Positions 28,979 through 37,777 of a stretch of DNA of 64,000 nt are shown one piece after another. The DNA comes from Alcanivorax sp. S71-1-4. GTDB taxonomy: Bacteria; Pseudomonadota; Gammaproteobacteria; Pseudomonadales; Alcanivoracaceae. The stretch spans positions 1 to 64,000 of the forward strand of contig NZ_AQOR01000005.1 of the NCBI RefSeq assembly GCF_009846755.1, given 5' to 3'. Position numbers and translations under genes: made by a program. The notes below the pieces were generated by a model. It saw only the letters and a program-made list of their open reading frames with translations, was not told the DNA's origin and made no database searches. Numbering within the stretch: the stretch's first letter is position 1; each line of letters begins with the position of its first letter.

Positions 28979-31900
28979 TCACAGTGCGGCCATCTCTGCG
29001 GCCTCGTCCACATCCACCGATACCAGCCGCGATACACCCGGCTCGTGCATGGTGACACCCATCAGAGCATGGGCCATCTCCATGGCAATCTTGTTGTGGG
29101 TAATGTAAATGAACTGCACCACGCCGGACATCTCGCGCACCAGATTACAGAAACGGCCCACGTTGGCATCATCCAGCGGCGCGTCGACCTCGTCCAGCAT
29201 ACAGAACGGCGCCGGGTTCAATTGAAAAATTGAGAAAACCAGCGACAGTGCCGTCAGCGCCTTTTCACCGCCAGAGAGCAGATGGATGGTGCTGTTCCGT
29301 TTGCCCGGTGGCCGCGCCATGATGGCCACGCCGGTATCGAGCAAGTCTTCGCCGGTCAGTTCCAGATAAGCGTGGCCACCGCCAAACACTTTCGGGAACA
29401 GCTCCTGCAGACCCTTGTTGATGCGGTCGAAGTATTCCTTGAAGCGCGTCCGTGTTTCACGGTCGATCTTGCGGATGGCATTTTCCAGCGTGTTCAGGGC
29501 ATCATCCAGGTCGGCATTCTGGCGGTCCAGATACTCCTTGCGCTCGGCCTGGGTCTTGTATTCGTCGATCGCCGCCAGGTTGATCTGGCCCAGCCGGCTG
29601 ATGCGTGCGGCCAGCGCTTCCAGTTCCTGGTTCCAGGCCTCTTCGGAAGCGTCTTCGGGCAGGTTCTCGAGCACGGTCTGCAGATCGAACTGCTGCTCGG
29701 CCAGTTGTTCCTGCACGGTGCTGCGACGCACCTTGATTTCCTGCCACTGCATGCGCTTGCCATCCAGTGCACTGCGTACTTCCTGCGCCTGGCGCTCAAA
29801 CTGCTGGCGCTGGCCATCCAGGTTGCGCACTTCGTGATCGATGGTTTCCAGTTCGCGACGCACCGCCTGCAGACGGGTTTCAGATTCCAGGCGCAGACCC
29901 AGTTTTTCTTCCAGCTGCGCTTTCAGCTCAATGCCCGGATCATCGCCTTCGTCCAGTTGCCGTTCCAGCAGCGCCTTGCGCTCGGTCAGGCTGGCGACCT
30001 GCGCATCCAGGCGCACCAGCCCCTGGCGCAATGAATCCGCCTGGGTACGCGCACCCTGCACTTCCATCGCCAGTTGATGCGACTGGTCGCGTTGCTGGCG
30101 GGCTTTCTGGCGGGCTTCGTCCAGTTGCGCGCGGGTGCTGTCGCGGCGCGACAGCAACGCTTCGCGCTGGCTGCTGTCCTGTTCCATGGCATCCAGAGCT
30201 TCCGTCAGCACCGCACGGGCTTCTTTCAGTTGTTCCTGTTCCTGCGTGCGCTGCTCGCGGCTTTCATCCAGCTCTCGGCCAAGGCGCTCGCGACGCATGG
30301 TGATTTGTTCCAGCCGCACCTGGCGGGCACTGATCTGGGCGTTCAGTTCACCCAGGTCACGATTGATGCGCGACGCCTGGCGCTGGCTTTCTTCGCGTTC
30401 GTGCTCCAGCTCCTGGACGCGCTCGCGGCCGCTTTCCAGCGCGGCGCGGTTTTCCGCCACGCGCGCATCAAGTTCCGGGATCTGCTCTTCCAGCGTTTCC
30501 AGTTCGCGGCGACGTTCGAGGATGCCGGCTTCCTGATCCTGCTCGCGCACCACGCGCAGCCAGTCCGGGCCCACCCAGATGCCATCGCGGGTCACGGCTG
30601 ATTCAGCCGCACCGAGACGGCCACGCAGCGCCAATGCGTCGGCCAGGGATTCCACCGCATAGATCTGGCCAAGCTGCGCCGGCACCGGCCCACTGACCAG
30701 CGCCGCCAATGTCTGGCCGTGCGCCCCTTGCGTGGCCGCCTTGCCCGGCGCCAGCAGGCAGACGCGGCCATGGGAGAGGTCGCCCAGCCACTGTTCCACC
30801 TGATCAAAGCCTTCGACACACAGCCCCTGCAGGCTGTCACCCAGCACCGCTTCCACGGCACGTTCCCAGCCGGGCTGCACGTCCAGTTTTTCTGCCAGCC
30901 GGGGGCGCTGCTGCAGCTGATGCCGCTCGAACCACTCCGACACGCGGCCGTCATCGCCCTGCGCAGCTTTCTGCAGCGCTTCCAGGGTGGCATGACGGCT
31001 TTTCATTTTCTGCAGTTGGTCGCGGTCTTCGTCCAGCTGGCGACCACGCTCGCCGTTGTCCCGGCGAATGCTGTTGATCTGTTCCTGCACGCTCTCCGAA
31101 CGCATCTCTGCTTCTTCGGACTGCTCGCGCAGTTGTGCCTGCTGTTCCTCGAACTGGCGCATCTCGGCGGACAGCGGGCCGGCATCCAGACTGCCCTGCT
31201 CTTTGCTCAGGCGATCAATCCGGTCCGAGAGCCGTTCGATGGAAGTTTCCAGGTGCTGGATGCGTGATTGCTCGACCTCGGCCTTGCGGCGCGACTCGGC
31301 AGAGGTGTGGTTGAAGGTTTCCCACTCCTGTTGCCAGCCCTGCATCTGCTCCTCGGCCATCGCCAGTTGCTCGACGGCTTCGGCTTCCTGCTCTCGAATC
31401 AGATCCAGTTCCGGTTCCAGTTCCGCCAGTTTTTCATCCAGCTCGGCGATGCGCTCGCCGTCGGTGCTCAGGTGCGCACTGGCCTCGCGCCAGCTCTGTT
31501 CCACCTGCATCAGTTCTTCGTTCAGTTGCTGCTTGCGCTCGCGCTGATGCTGGATGCTCTGTTCCAGCCGCGCCACTTCCGCGCCCAGCGCGTAGTATTC
31601 CTGTTGCACGCTGTTGAAGCGGTCCTGCACGTCGGTATGGCCGTCGCGCAGCCGTTCCAGTTCAGCATCCACATGGCGCTGCTCGGCGACTTTTGCCTCC
31701 ACGGCCACTTCCAGCTCGCGCATGACATGCTCGATCTGTTCCACCTGGGTGTTCAGCGTACGCCAGCGCAGGGCGCGGACCTGGGCGCCGACCAGGCGTT
31801 CTTCTTCTTTGTACTGCTTGTATTTTTCCGCCGCGGCAGCCTGGCGTGACAGACGCTCAAGCTGACGCTCCAGCTCTTCGCGAATGTCCGTCAGGCGCTC

Positions 31901-32473
31901 CAGGTTTTCGCGCGTGCGCCGCATGCGGTTTTCGGTTTCGCGGCGACGCTCCTTGTAACGGGAAATACCTGCTGCTTCTTCGATATACACCCGCAGGTCT
32001 TCCGGGCGCGCCTCGATCAGGCGCGAGATCATGCCCTGCTCGATGATGGCGTAGCTACGTGCGCCCAGCCCGGTACCCAGGAACAGGTCGGTGATGTCCT
32101 TGCGGCGGCACTTGGTGCCGTTGAGGAAATAGTTGGACTGGCCATCGCGGGTCACCATCCGGCGCACCGAGATTTCAGCATAGCGGGCGTACTCACCGCC
32201 GATCTTGCCGTCACCGTTGTCGAACACCAGCTCGATGCTGGCCTGGGCGACCGGTTTGCGGGCATTGGAGCCGTTGAAAATGACGTCCGCCATGGATTCA
32301 CCGCGCAGGTGCTTGGCAGAGGACTCCCCCATCACCCAGCGCACGGCGTCGATGATGTTGGACTTGCCGCAGCCGTTCGGTCCGACAACGGCGGTCAGGT
32401 TCTCCGGAAACAGGGCGGTAGTGGGGTCAACGAAGGACTTGAAACCCGCAAGCTTGATACTTTTCAGTCGCAT
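28979..32473 (-). CDS. smc: Chromosome segregation protein SMC
   Basis: An 1164-residue SMC ATPase, full length. It has Walker A GPNGCGKSN near residue 33, long coiled-coil arms, a hinge around 510-650, the C-terminal signature HLLSGGEKALTALS and Walker B FCMLDEVDAPLDD. It organises the chromosome together with ScpA/ScpB. The start at 32473 (MRLKSIKLAGFKSF) is the standard family N-terminus; an in-frame extension of 66 residues has no homology character. Presence of SMC indicates a non-enteric gammaproteobacterium. Confidence 0.97.
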   Translation of the reverse strand: MRLKSIKLAGFKSFVDPTTALFPENLTAVVGPNGCGKSNIIDAVRWVMGESSAKHLRGESMADVIFNGSNARKPVAQASIELVFDNGDGKIGGEYARYAEISVRRMVTRDGQSNYFLNGTKCRRKDITDLFLGTGLGARSYAIIEQGMISRLIEARPEDLRVYIEEAAGISRYKERRRETENRMRRTRENLERLTDIREELERQLERLSRQAAAAEKYKQYKEEERLVGAQVRALRWRTLNTQVEQIEHVMRELEVAVEAKVAEQRHVDAELERLRDGHTDVQDRFNSVQQEYYALGAEVARLEQSIQHQRERKQQLNEELMQVEQSWREASAHLSTDGERIAELDEKLAELEPELDLIREQEAEAVEQLAMAEEQMQGWQQEWETFNHTSAESRRKAEVEQSRIQHLETSIERLSDRIDRLSKEQGSLDAGPLSAEMRQFEEQQAQLREQSEEAEMRSESVQEQINSIRRDNGERGRQLDEDRDQLQKMKSRHATLEALQKAAQGDDGRVSEWFERHQLQQRPRLAEKLDVQPGWERAVEAVLGDSLQGLCVEGFDQVEQWLGDLSHGRVCLLAPGKAATQGAHGQTLAALVSGPVPAQLGQIYAVESLADALALRGRLGAAESAVTRDGIWVGPDWLRVVREQDQEAGILERRRELETLEEQIPELDARVAENRAALESGRERVQELEHEREESQRQASRINRDLGELNAQISARQVRLEQITMRRERLGRELDESREQRTQEQEQLKEARAVLTEALDAMEQDSSQREALLSRRDSTRAQLDEARQKARQQRDQSHQLAMEVQGARTQADSLRQGLVRLDAQVASLTERKALLERQLDEGDDPGIELKAQLEEKLGLRLESETRLQAVRRELETIDHEVRNLDGQRQQFERQAQEVRSALDGKRMQWQEIKVRRSTVQEQLAEQQFDLQTVLENLPEDASEEAWNQELEALAARISRLGQINLAAIDEYKTQAERKEYLDRQNADLDDALNTLENAIRKIDRETRTRFKEYFDRINKGLQELFPKVFGGGHAYLELTGEDLLDTGVAIMARPPGKRNSTIHLLSGGEKALTALSLVFSIFQLNPAPFCMLDEVDAPLDDANVGRFCNLVREMSGVVQFIYITHNKIAMEMAHALMGVTMHEPGVSRLVSVDVDEAAEMAAL

Positions 32474-32782
32474 GGTTGTGCTGGACCCGGTCAGAGCACC
32501 GCGTTCCGGCGGCGCTTGGCTGTGAACTGGTGGTGACGCGGCCATGGTGATCGCCCGGCGGCGATGAACCATTGCCATAACAAACACTTGCGTCAGGCAG
32601 ACGGCTCTGGCAAGTGCCCTCCGGGCCACCCCGGAAAAACGGCTAGTGTATAGAAAATTCCTGCGCCGCACTATTTGTCCGACCAGCGCCGGCCGGGCGG
32701 CCCCGGGGGTCTGGCACCTGTCCCCGGCTCAGGTAAACTGGGCCGCCTGTCAGGAACGTGCCGCCACAGGGAACCACCCGCC
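32474..32782. other. Divergent smc/cysZ intergenic region
   Basis: A 309-base gap that must hold the promoters for smc (- strand) and cysZ (+ strand). A TATA-rich spot at about 32648-32658 is a candidate -10 region for either direction, but no matching -35 was clear. No gene or repeat seen. Confidence 0.4.
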
Positions 32783-33601
32783 ATGCCCCCCATTGCCGAA
32801 GCCATCCAGTACCTCCGCCGCGCCGCCCGCCTCGCCTTCGGGCCCGGCATCCGCCCGTGGGTGATTATCCCGATCCTGTTCAACAGCCTGCTGTTCGGCA
32901 GCGCCTACTGGTTTACCGGCAGCTGGCTCACCGGCCTGCTGGGCGCATTGACCGCCGGCTGGGCCCTCGAGGGCTGGCTGGCGTTCCTGAACCCGGTCAT
33001 CGGGCTGTTCACCGGCCTGCTGCAACTGCTGATCTGGGTGCTGTTGCTGGCACTGATGGCCAGCGTGTTCACCTATGTGGTGCAGTTGGTGGCCGCGCCC
33101 TTCATGGGCTTCCTGGCCGCCCAGGTGGATAACCGCACAGCACCGCCGCTGGGCTTCCCGCCGCAGCCGGAGGAAAGCATTCCCTCGATGATCTGGCGCA
33201 CTCTCAAACGCGAACTGCGCAAGACCTGGTACTGGCTGTGGCGTGCGGTACTGCTGCTGATCCTGGTCGGCATCCTGTCCTTTATTCCGGTGGTGAACCT
33301 GCTGGCACCGGTGATCTGGTTCCTCTGGTCCGGCTGGATGCTGGCTATCCAGTACATCGACTACGGTGCCGACACCCGGCTGGTGAGCTTTGAGGAAATG
33401 CTGGGGCAGCTACGACAACAGCGCATCCTGGTCACTGCACTCGGCTGTCTGATTCTGGGGCTGACCATGCTGCCGCTGGTCAATCTGGTGATCATGCCGG
33501 TGGCGGTGGTGGCCGGCACCCTGTTCTGGCTGGAGAAAGGCAGCGTGCGGCCAGCCCCTGCCCCGGCGAGTACGCCTGCACCGACGCCGCCGGTCGGCTG
33601 A
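32783..33601 (+). CDS. cysZ: CysZ/EI24-family sulfate transporter
   Basis: A 272-residue inner-membrane protein of the CysZ family, which takes up sulfate for cysteine synthesis. The N-terminus AIQYLRRAARLAFGPGIRPW and the hydrophobic pairs at about 25-50, 65-100 and 150-185 are typical, and YIDYGADTRLVSFEEML gives the conserved cytoplasmic loop. The C-terminal tail is Pro/Ala-rich. The start at 32783 has AGGGAA upstream; an earlier in-frame start is not supported. Confidence 0.9.
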   Translation: MPPIAEAIQYLRRAARLAFGPGIRPWVIIPILFNSLLFGSAYWFTGSWLTGLLGALTAGWALEGWLAFLNPVIGLFTGLLQLLIWVLLLALMASVFTYVVQLVAAPFMGFLAAQVDNRTAPPLGFPPQPEESIPSMIWRTLKRELRKTWYWLWRAVLLLILVGILSFIPVVNLLAPVIWFLWSGWMLAIQYIDYGADTRLVSFEEMLGQLRQQRILVTALGCLILGLTMLPLVNLVIMPVAVVAGTLFWLEKGSVRPAPAPASTPAPTPPVG

Positions 33602-33708
33602 CACCTACACGGCCTGACGGTGATGGCTGACACGCCGCACCAGGCCGCCATGCCATACTGCTCCGCAGCCGATGCCAGGGAAGGCATGGGTATGGCACGG
33701 AGCCCGAC

Positions 33709-34683
33709 ATGGACGACCACGATACCGGCTATCGCCTGCTGTTTTCCCACCCGGAAATGGTCCGCGACCTGCTGACCGGCTTTGTGCCGGAAAGCTGGGT
33801 GGCGGAACTGGACTTCGACACACTCGAAAAAGTGAACGGCAGCTATGTCACCGATGATCTGCGCAGCCGCTGCGCCGATGTCATCTGGCGCGTCCGATGG
33901 GGCAAACACTGGCTCTATCTCTACCTGCTGCTGGAATTCCAGTCCACCGTGGACCCGTATATGGCCGTCCGCATCATGGACTACGCCGCCCTGCTCTATC
34001 AGGACCTGATCCGCACCCGCCAGCTGGGCGATACCGGCCACCTGCCCCCCATCGTGCCATTGGTGCTCTACAACGGCCGGCCACGCTGGCAGGCGGCCAC
34101 CGATATCGGCGACCTGGTCTTCCCCGTCCACGGTGAACTGGCCAGGTACCAGCCCCGGCTGCGCTATCTACTGCTGGACGAGGGCCGCTTCCAGGACCAG
34201 GATCTGGCACCGCTGCGAAATCTGGTGGCCGCCCTGTTCCGGCTGGAGAACAGCCGTGATGCCGCCGCCATCCAGCGGATATTGCGGCATTTGACAGACT
34301 GGCTGCACGCGCCGCAGCAGGCGGGCCTGCGCCGCAGCTTTACCGAATGGCTCCGGCGAGTCCTGTTGCCGGGCCGCTTGTCAGGTATCACAATACCGGC
34401 CATGCAGGAATTGCAGGAGGTGGATGACATGCTCGCTGAACGGGTGCAGGAATGGTACGCCGAGTACGAACGCAAAGGACGGCAGGCCGGAATGGCGCAA
34501 GGTATGGAAAAAGGCCGCAGCGACGAAGCCCGCCGTATTCTGCTGGGTCTGCTGGCGCACCGCTTTGGTCCCGTTTCCCCTGCGGTGGAGGCACGGCTGC
34601 AAGAAGCCGATGTCACTACGCTGGAAGCCTGGACCCTGCGCGTTCTGGATGCCAGTTGCCCCGAGGACCTTTTCAACGACTGA
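33709..34683 (+). CDS. Rpn-family recombination-promoting nuclease / putative transposase
   Basis: A 324-residue Rpn (PD-(D/E)xK, transposase_31) protein, DNA endonuclease family linked to recombination and phage defence. The core has Asp57 in CADVIWRV and Glu76-x-Gln78 in LLLEFQST. A helical C-terminal tail (about 240-324) ends LLGLLAHRFGPVSP...LEAWTLRVL. An internal in-frame ATG at codon 241 has a near-perfect ribosome-binding site, see the nested gene. GGAG precedes the main start. Despite the family name no terminal repeats or element structure is present. Confidence 0.88.
   Translation: MDDHDTGYRLLFSHPEMVRDLLTGFVPESWVAELDFDTLEKVNGSYVTDDLRSRCADVIWRVRWGKHWLYLYLLLEFQSTVDPYMAVRIMDYAALLYQDLIRTRQLGDTGHLPPIVPLVLYNGRPRWQAATDIGDLVFPVHGELARYQPRLRYLLLDEGRFQDQDLAPLRNLVAALFRLENSRDAAAIQRILRHLTDWLHAPQQAGLRRSFTEWLRRVLLPGRLSGITIPAMQELQEVDDMLAERVQEWYAEYERKGRQAGMAQGMEKGRSDEARRILLGLLAHRFGPVSPAVEARLQEADVTTLEAWTLRVLDASCPEDLFND
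34429..34683 (+). CDS. Nested in-frame gene for the Rpn C-terminal domain (RpnS-like antitoxin candidate)
   Basis: Inside the rpn gene AGGAGGTG is followed 6 bases later by an in-frame ATG at 34429, an almost ideal ribosome-binding site in an unexpected place. Translation from it would give an 84-residue tail protein (MLAERVQEWY to FND). In E. coli RpnA an intragenic small protein made this way blocks the full-length nuclease (Zhong and colleagues, PNAS 2023). A separate 78-residue gene at 24158-24394 encodes a similar domain. Confidence 0.6.
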   Translation: MLAERVQEWYAEYERKGRQAGMAQGMEKGRSDEARRILLGLLAHRFGPVSPAVEARLQEADVTTLEAWTLRVLDASCPEDLFND

Positions 34684-34813
34684 CCCTATCTGCTGCGTCG
34701 CTCTCAAGAGCGCCATGCCGCGCTGCGAAGCCCGGTGGGATCAGCCCCTGCCTCTCCCGACAGCCCCCGTCACCCTGCCTGGCGTTCCTTGGACTGCAGC
34801 GCGGTGGTGAGTG

Positions 34814-35335
34814 CTAGCAAGACACCCAACCCAGCCAACCGACCAGCTGTGCCGTCACCAGGCCGGAAAGGTACAGGCCCAGGCCGAATACGGCATGGGT
34901 GATCAGACTCTGCAAGCGCGCCTGGCCGGGCCTGGGCGTACGACGCGCCGCCAGCCCCGCCCCCATGGCGGGCTGCATGATGAGAAAAGGCGCCAGCACC
35001 GTCACCAGCCCGACGATCAGCGCCGGCCCAGGGCTTGGCCGGCAGAGCCAGTCGGTGCCCCAGATCGCCAGTAGCGCGCCGGCGAAGAGCACGCCAATCA
35101 GATAGTGCACCGTCCAGCCCACCCAGCGTTCACCCGCCACCGCCGGCGTCGCCGCGATCGGGTTGTGGCGCAGCCGCCCCCGGCCCAGGTACAGCACCCA
35201 GCGCCCCACCAACGCGTAGTTCAGCGGTGCCACACCGAGCAGGTGTTGCCGCACCAGCCCCCAGAGGTCCATCACCAGCGTCGCACCACTGCCGACAAGC
35301 ACCGCTGCGGCCAGCCCCCACATCAGTTCCGTCAT
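34814..35335 (-). CDS. DUF2938 family membrane protein
   Basis: A 173-residue protein with four hydrophobic segments, beginning MTELMWGLAAAVLVGSGATLVMDL, as in DUF2938 proteins. GGGGAG lies about 8 bases before the ATG at 35335. It diverges from a MerR regulator and its promoter has the long spacer typical of MerR control, so it is probably the regulated target. Function unknown. Confidence 0.82.
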   Translation of the reverse strand: MTELMWGLAAAVLVGSGATLVMDLWGLVRQHLLGVAPLNYALVGRWVLYLGRGRLRHNPIAATPAVAGERWVGWTVHYLIGVLFAGALLAIWGTDWLCRPSPGPALIVGLVTVLAPFLIMQPAMGAGLAARRTPRPGQARLQSLITHAVFGLGLYLSGLVTAQLVGWLGWVSC

Positions 35336-35458
35336 GGTCTGGCTCCCCGGGCTCCACCTGTTGCCCGGCCAGCCACCGGGATGCATTGAAGCCGTTCTCT
35401 GTCGTTGCCGGTTTTCACTCTGACCTCCTGAGCCTTGTCTTCGCCATCGCAAAACAGG

Positions 35459-35489
35459 ACTATGCCAATTCAAGCTGACTTGAGGTCAA
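35459..35489 (-). promoter_or_regulatory. MerR-type promoter with 19-bp spacer and central dyad
   Basis: On the - strand TTGACC (35489-35484) and CATAGT (35464-35459) are 19 bases apart, and the spacer contains the inverted repeat TCAAG-N4-CTTGA (35470-35483). Overlong spacers with a dyad are the classical target of MerR activators. It drives the DUF2938 gene and overlaps the upstream edge of merR, allowing autoregulation. Confidence 0.7.
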
Positions 35490-35493
35490 GCCC

Positions 35494-35925
35494 ATGAAGG
35501 CACTGGATATCACAGAGGTGGCACAACGCAGCGGCGTGCCCGCCTCGACACTGAGGTTCTATGAGGAGAAAGGACTGATTGCCTCGATTGGCCGGCGCGG
35601 CCTGCGGCGCGTGTTCCCTGGACATGTGCTGGAACAACTGACGCTGATTGCTGCCGGACGTGCGGCGGGATTCTCTCTGGACGAGATCGCCCGGATGTTT
35701 GCGCCGGATGGTCAGCCGGATATCGACCGCGGCATGCTCTCCGCCAAGGCGGATGAACTGGACGCCACCATCCGCCAGCTCACCGCCATGCGCGACGGCC
35801 TGCGTCATGCCGCCGCCTGCCCCGCGCCGCGCCATCTGGAGTGCCCGACCTTTCGCCGCATCCTTCGCGCGGCCGCAGCCGGGCGCCTGTCCAGGCCGGC
35901 ACGGCTGACCCCCGTGAGAAAATGA
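35494..35925 (+). CDS. MerR-family transcriptional regulator
   Basis: A 143-residue MerR regulator: N-terminal winged HTH with ITEVAQRSGVPASTLRFYEEKGLI, a dimerisation helix, and a C-terminal part with two Cys in ACPAPRHLECPTF. The Cys spacing (7 residues apart) differs from the SoxR 2Fe-2S cluster and may bind a metal or react with an oxidant. It is divergent from, and likely activates, the DUF2938 gene. Confidence 0.9.
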   Translation: MKALDITEVAQRSGVPASTLRFYEEKGLIASIGRRGLRRVFPGHVLEQLTLIAAGRAAGFSLDEIARMFAPDGQPDIDRGMLSAKADELDATIRQLTAMRDGLRHAAACPAPRHLECPTFRRILRAAAAGRLSRPARLTPVRK

Positions 35926-35946
35926 GCCACGCAGCGGCGTGGCGGC

Positions 35947-36639
35947 TTACTTCTTGCGCCGCCCCCATGCCGCCTCGATCTGGCGGGCACGCACGATCGA
36001 TTCCTGCACCAGCGATGACTGATGCTCGGCAAACTCCCGGATAATCTCGAGCGCTGAGCGGATATCACGGCGGAAGATCGTCTCGATGATGGCCTTGAAG
36101 AATGTCAGGCACTCTTTCATCTCGTCCTGCTCGATATGCAGCGCCATGTAATAGGCACGCTGGATGGCGGGTTGCAGGTTGTCGAGGATGTCTTCGACAA
36201 AGGTGTTGCGGGCGTAGGGGTACAACAGTTCGAAGAACAGGAAACTGTGCTCGAAGAAGGCGCCGGTATCGCGCTCGTCCACCTGCTGCTGCAGCAAGTG
36301 GATCAGCTCGATAAACCGGTCAAGATCATCCTCCTGCATCACCTTGATGGCCTTGCGCACCACCAGCCCCAACAGCACCTGCATCACCTCGTAGAGGCTG
36401 CGCACATGGGATTCGGACATGTCCTTCACCACCGCACCACGGCGCGGCAGGATGTCGATCAGGTGGCGGCGTTGCAGGATCAGCAGCGACTCGCGCACTG
36501 AGCCCCGGCTCACCTCCAGTTCGGCGGCGATACGCAATTCCTGGATGCGATCCCCCGCCAGCATCTCACCGCGGATGATCTGGCGGCCCAGATGCTGGGC
36601 GATCTGTTCGGAAAGACTGTCGTTGGCCTTGAAGCTCAC
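35947..36639 (-). CDS. GntR-family transcriptional regulator (FCD domain)
   Basis: A 230-residue GntR regulator of the FadR/FCD subfamily. The winged HTH (about 10-75) has SEQIAQHLGRQIIRGEM and ELEVSRGSVRESLLIL; the C-terminal all-helical FCD domain binds a metal and a small carboxylate. The GTG start at 36639 is favoured by AGAGGA 8 bases upstream; longer frames to 36738 are weaker. Stands alone, convergent with merR; its target is unknown, but the FadR-like palindrome at 3741 would suit a member of this family. Confidence 0.88.
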   Translation of the reverse strand: MSFKANDSLSEQIAQHLGRQIIRGEMLAGDRIQELRIAAELEVSRGSVRESLLILQRRHLIDILPRRGAVVKDMSESHVRSLYEVMQVLLGLVVRKAIKVMQEDDLDRFIELIHLLQQQVDERDTGAFFEHSFLFFELLYPYARNTFVEDILDNLQPAIQRAYYMALHIEQDEMKECLTFFKAIIETIFRRDIRSALEIIREFAEHQSSLVQESIVRARQIEAAWGRRKK

Positions 36640-37148
36640 GGGCAGCGTCCTCTGGCGGCGGTTCCCTGTCGATGTTGGACAATCAGAAAAATCCTGTCCG
36701 ACTATACAACAAAGTGCAATGGCCGCCGGTACGGTCAAGACGCGTCGCCAGGCCAGTTTTTCGCCATGCGGATCAGTTTATGAACAACCCGGAGTTACCC
36801 ACAGAATCTGTGGAAAACTCTGTGTGTAATAGGGGAGGAAACCGCCCCAGGCCCCATGACAGGGGGCCAGAGGTCAAAGTGATGAAAAATTATTCAAAAA
36901 ATAAAACTCATTATTTTCAATGCGTTATAAACAGCACTGTGAAAATCAACAAGTTACCGGACGATATTGACATCAAGCTGAAACATGCTCAAAAGCTGTG
37001 CAAAACTTCAGCTGTTTTGACCCGTATCAGTGCCGGACTTTCGCCATAGACCGCACTGGATGCGCCTCAGCGAAGCATCTCACAGGCACAATGCCACCAT
37101 TCTGCACGGATTGTCGGGCTCAGCCCCGGAGAATGCCGGGGCGCCGGC
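36640..37148. other. AT-rich intergenic region
   Basis: A 509-base gap with no convincing gene. Bases about 36880-37020 are strikingly AT-rich compared with the surrounding high-GC DNA. At its upstream edge lies a cluster of DnaA-box-like sites. It also contains whatever promoter serves the GntR gene. Confidence 0.6.
36795..36829. promoter_or_regulatory. Cluster of three DnaA-box-like sites
   Basis: TTACCCACA (36795-36803), TTTTCCACA on the - strand (36817-36809, fits the TTWTNCACA consensus) and TTACACACA on the - strand (36829-36821, one mismatch) sit within 35 bases beside an AT-rich stretch. The text resembles DnaA-box clusters at replication origins, but no dnaA, dnaN or gid gene is nearby. 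Confidence 0.45.
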
Positions 37149-37601
37149 TCAGCGGCGCAGGCTCAGGGTGACGCCGATGGTGAGCTGCGGCTCCATGTCC
37201 AGGTCTTCTTCCTTGATCTCTTCCAGCAGCGCAATGCCTCCGCTGACGGTCAGACGCAGGAAGTTGCCCATCCACTGATGGCCCAGCTCGCCGCCGACAC
37301 CCAGGCGCTCGTAATGCTTTTCGCCGCCCAGGTCGCCCACCATGGCGCCCGTGAAGAAGCCACTGGTCACTGTGGTGCCCCGGTCGATACGGTGGCGCAG
37401 GCCAGCCACCCAGCGGAAGTCGTCTTCCAGGCCCTGATTGCCCAGGTGAGCGCCCGGCAGGATATACGCGGTGTTGCGTTGCCAGGCCCATTCCAGGTTT
37501 GGACCGACGACGCCATTCATATAGCCGATACCCACCAGCAGCTCGGCCCGCGACAGGACGGGCAGCAACAGGAGCGCACACAGCGCGATACGCTTGAACA
37601 T
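37149..37601 (-). CDS. Small secreted outer-membrane-like protein, unknown
   Basis: A 150-residue protein with a clear Sec signal (about residues 1-19, ending SRA) and a mature part of alternating strand-like segments (FRWVAGLRHRI, TSGFFTGAMVG, LRLTVSGGIAL, LTIGVTLSLRR). This suggests a small beta-barrel, though the C-terminus lacks the usual aromatic residue. No close family recognised. The ribosome-binding site is weak. Confidence 0.65.
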   Translation of the reverse strand: MFKRIALCALLLLPVLSRAELLVGIGYMNGVVGPNLEWAWQRNTAYILPGAHLGNQGLEDDFRWVAGLRHRIDRGTTVTSGFFTGAMVGDLGGEKHYERLGVGGELGHQWMGNFLRLTVSGGIALLEEIKEEDLDMEPQLTIGVTLSLRR

Positions 37602-37712
37602 GACGGGAAAGAACCTCTGTTGTTGTCGTTATCGCCGCGTGGAGAACGCAGCATGGATCACATGGATCAGTAATACCCCGGAAAATCTATCCATCCGCCA
37701 GTGGCGGAAGCC

Positions 37713-37742
37713 GTCATTGTGGGCAACGCCCGGAGGGATGAC
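37713..37742. repeat. Imperfect palindrome resembling a REP-like element
   Basis: GTCAT at one end and ATGAC at the other enclose GGGC-AAC-GCCC. The layout resembles the GTCATTCCCGC...ATGAC dispersed repeats of proteobacteria. It lies just downstream of serA on the - strand and might assist termination. Confidence 0.4.
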
Positions 37743-37777
37743 AAGCCTGAAACCGCGCACACCAGTGCCGGCGCCGC

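Noticed and set aside
32474-32671. 66-residue N-terminal extension of SMC
   Set aside because: SMC proteins begin with the MRLKSIKLAGFKSF segment; the extension is not conserved in character.
33709-34683. Rpn gene as an active transposon
   Set aside because: No terminal inverted repeats or target duplication found; Rpn proteins carry a transposase label by family history only.
36672-37049. Possible 125-codon + strand gene in the AT-rich gap
   Set aside because: No ribosome-binding site, changes composition abruptly and shows no protein-like features.
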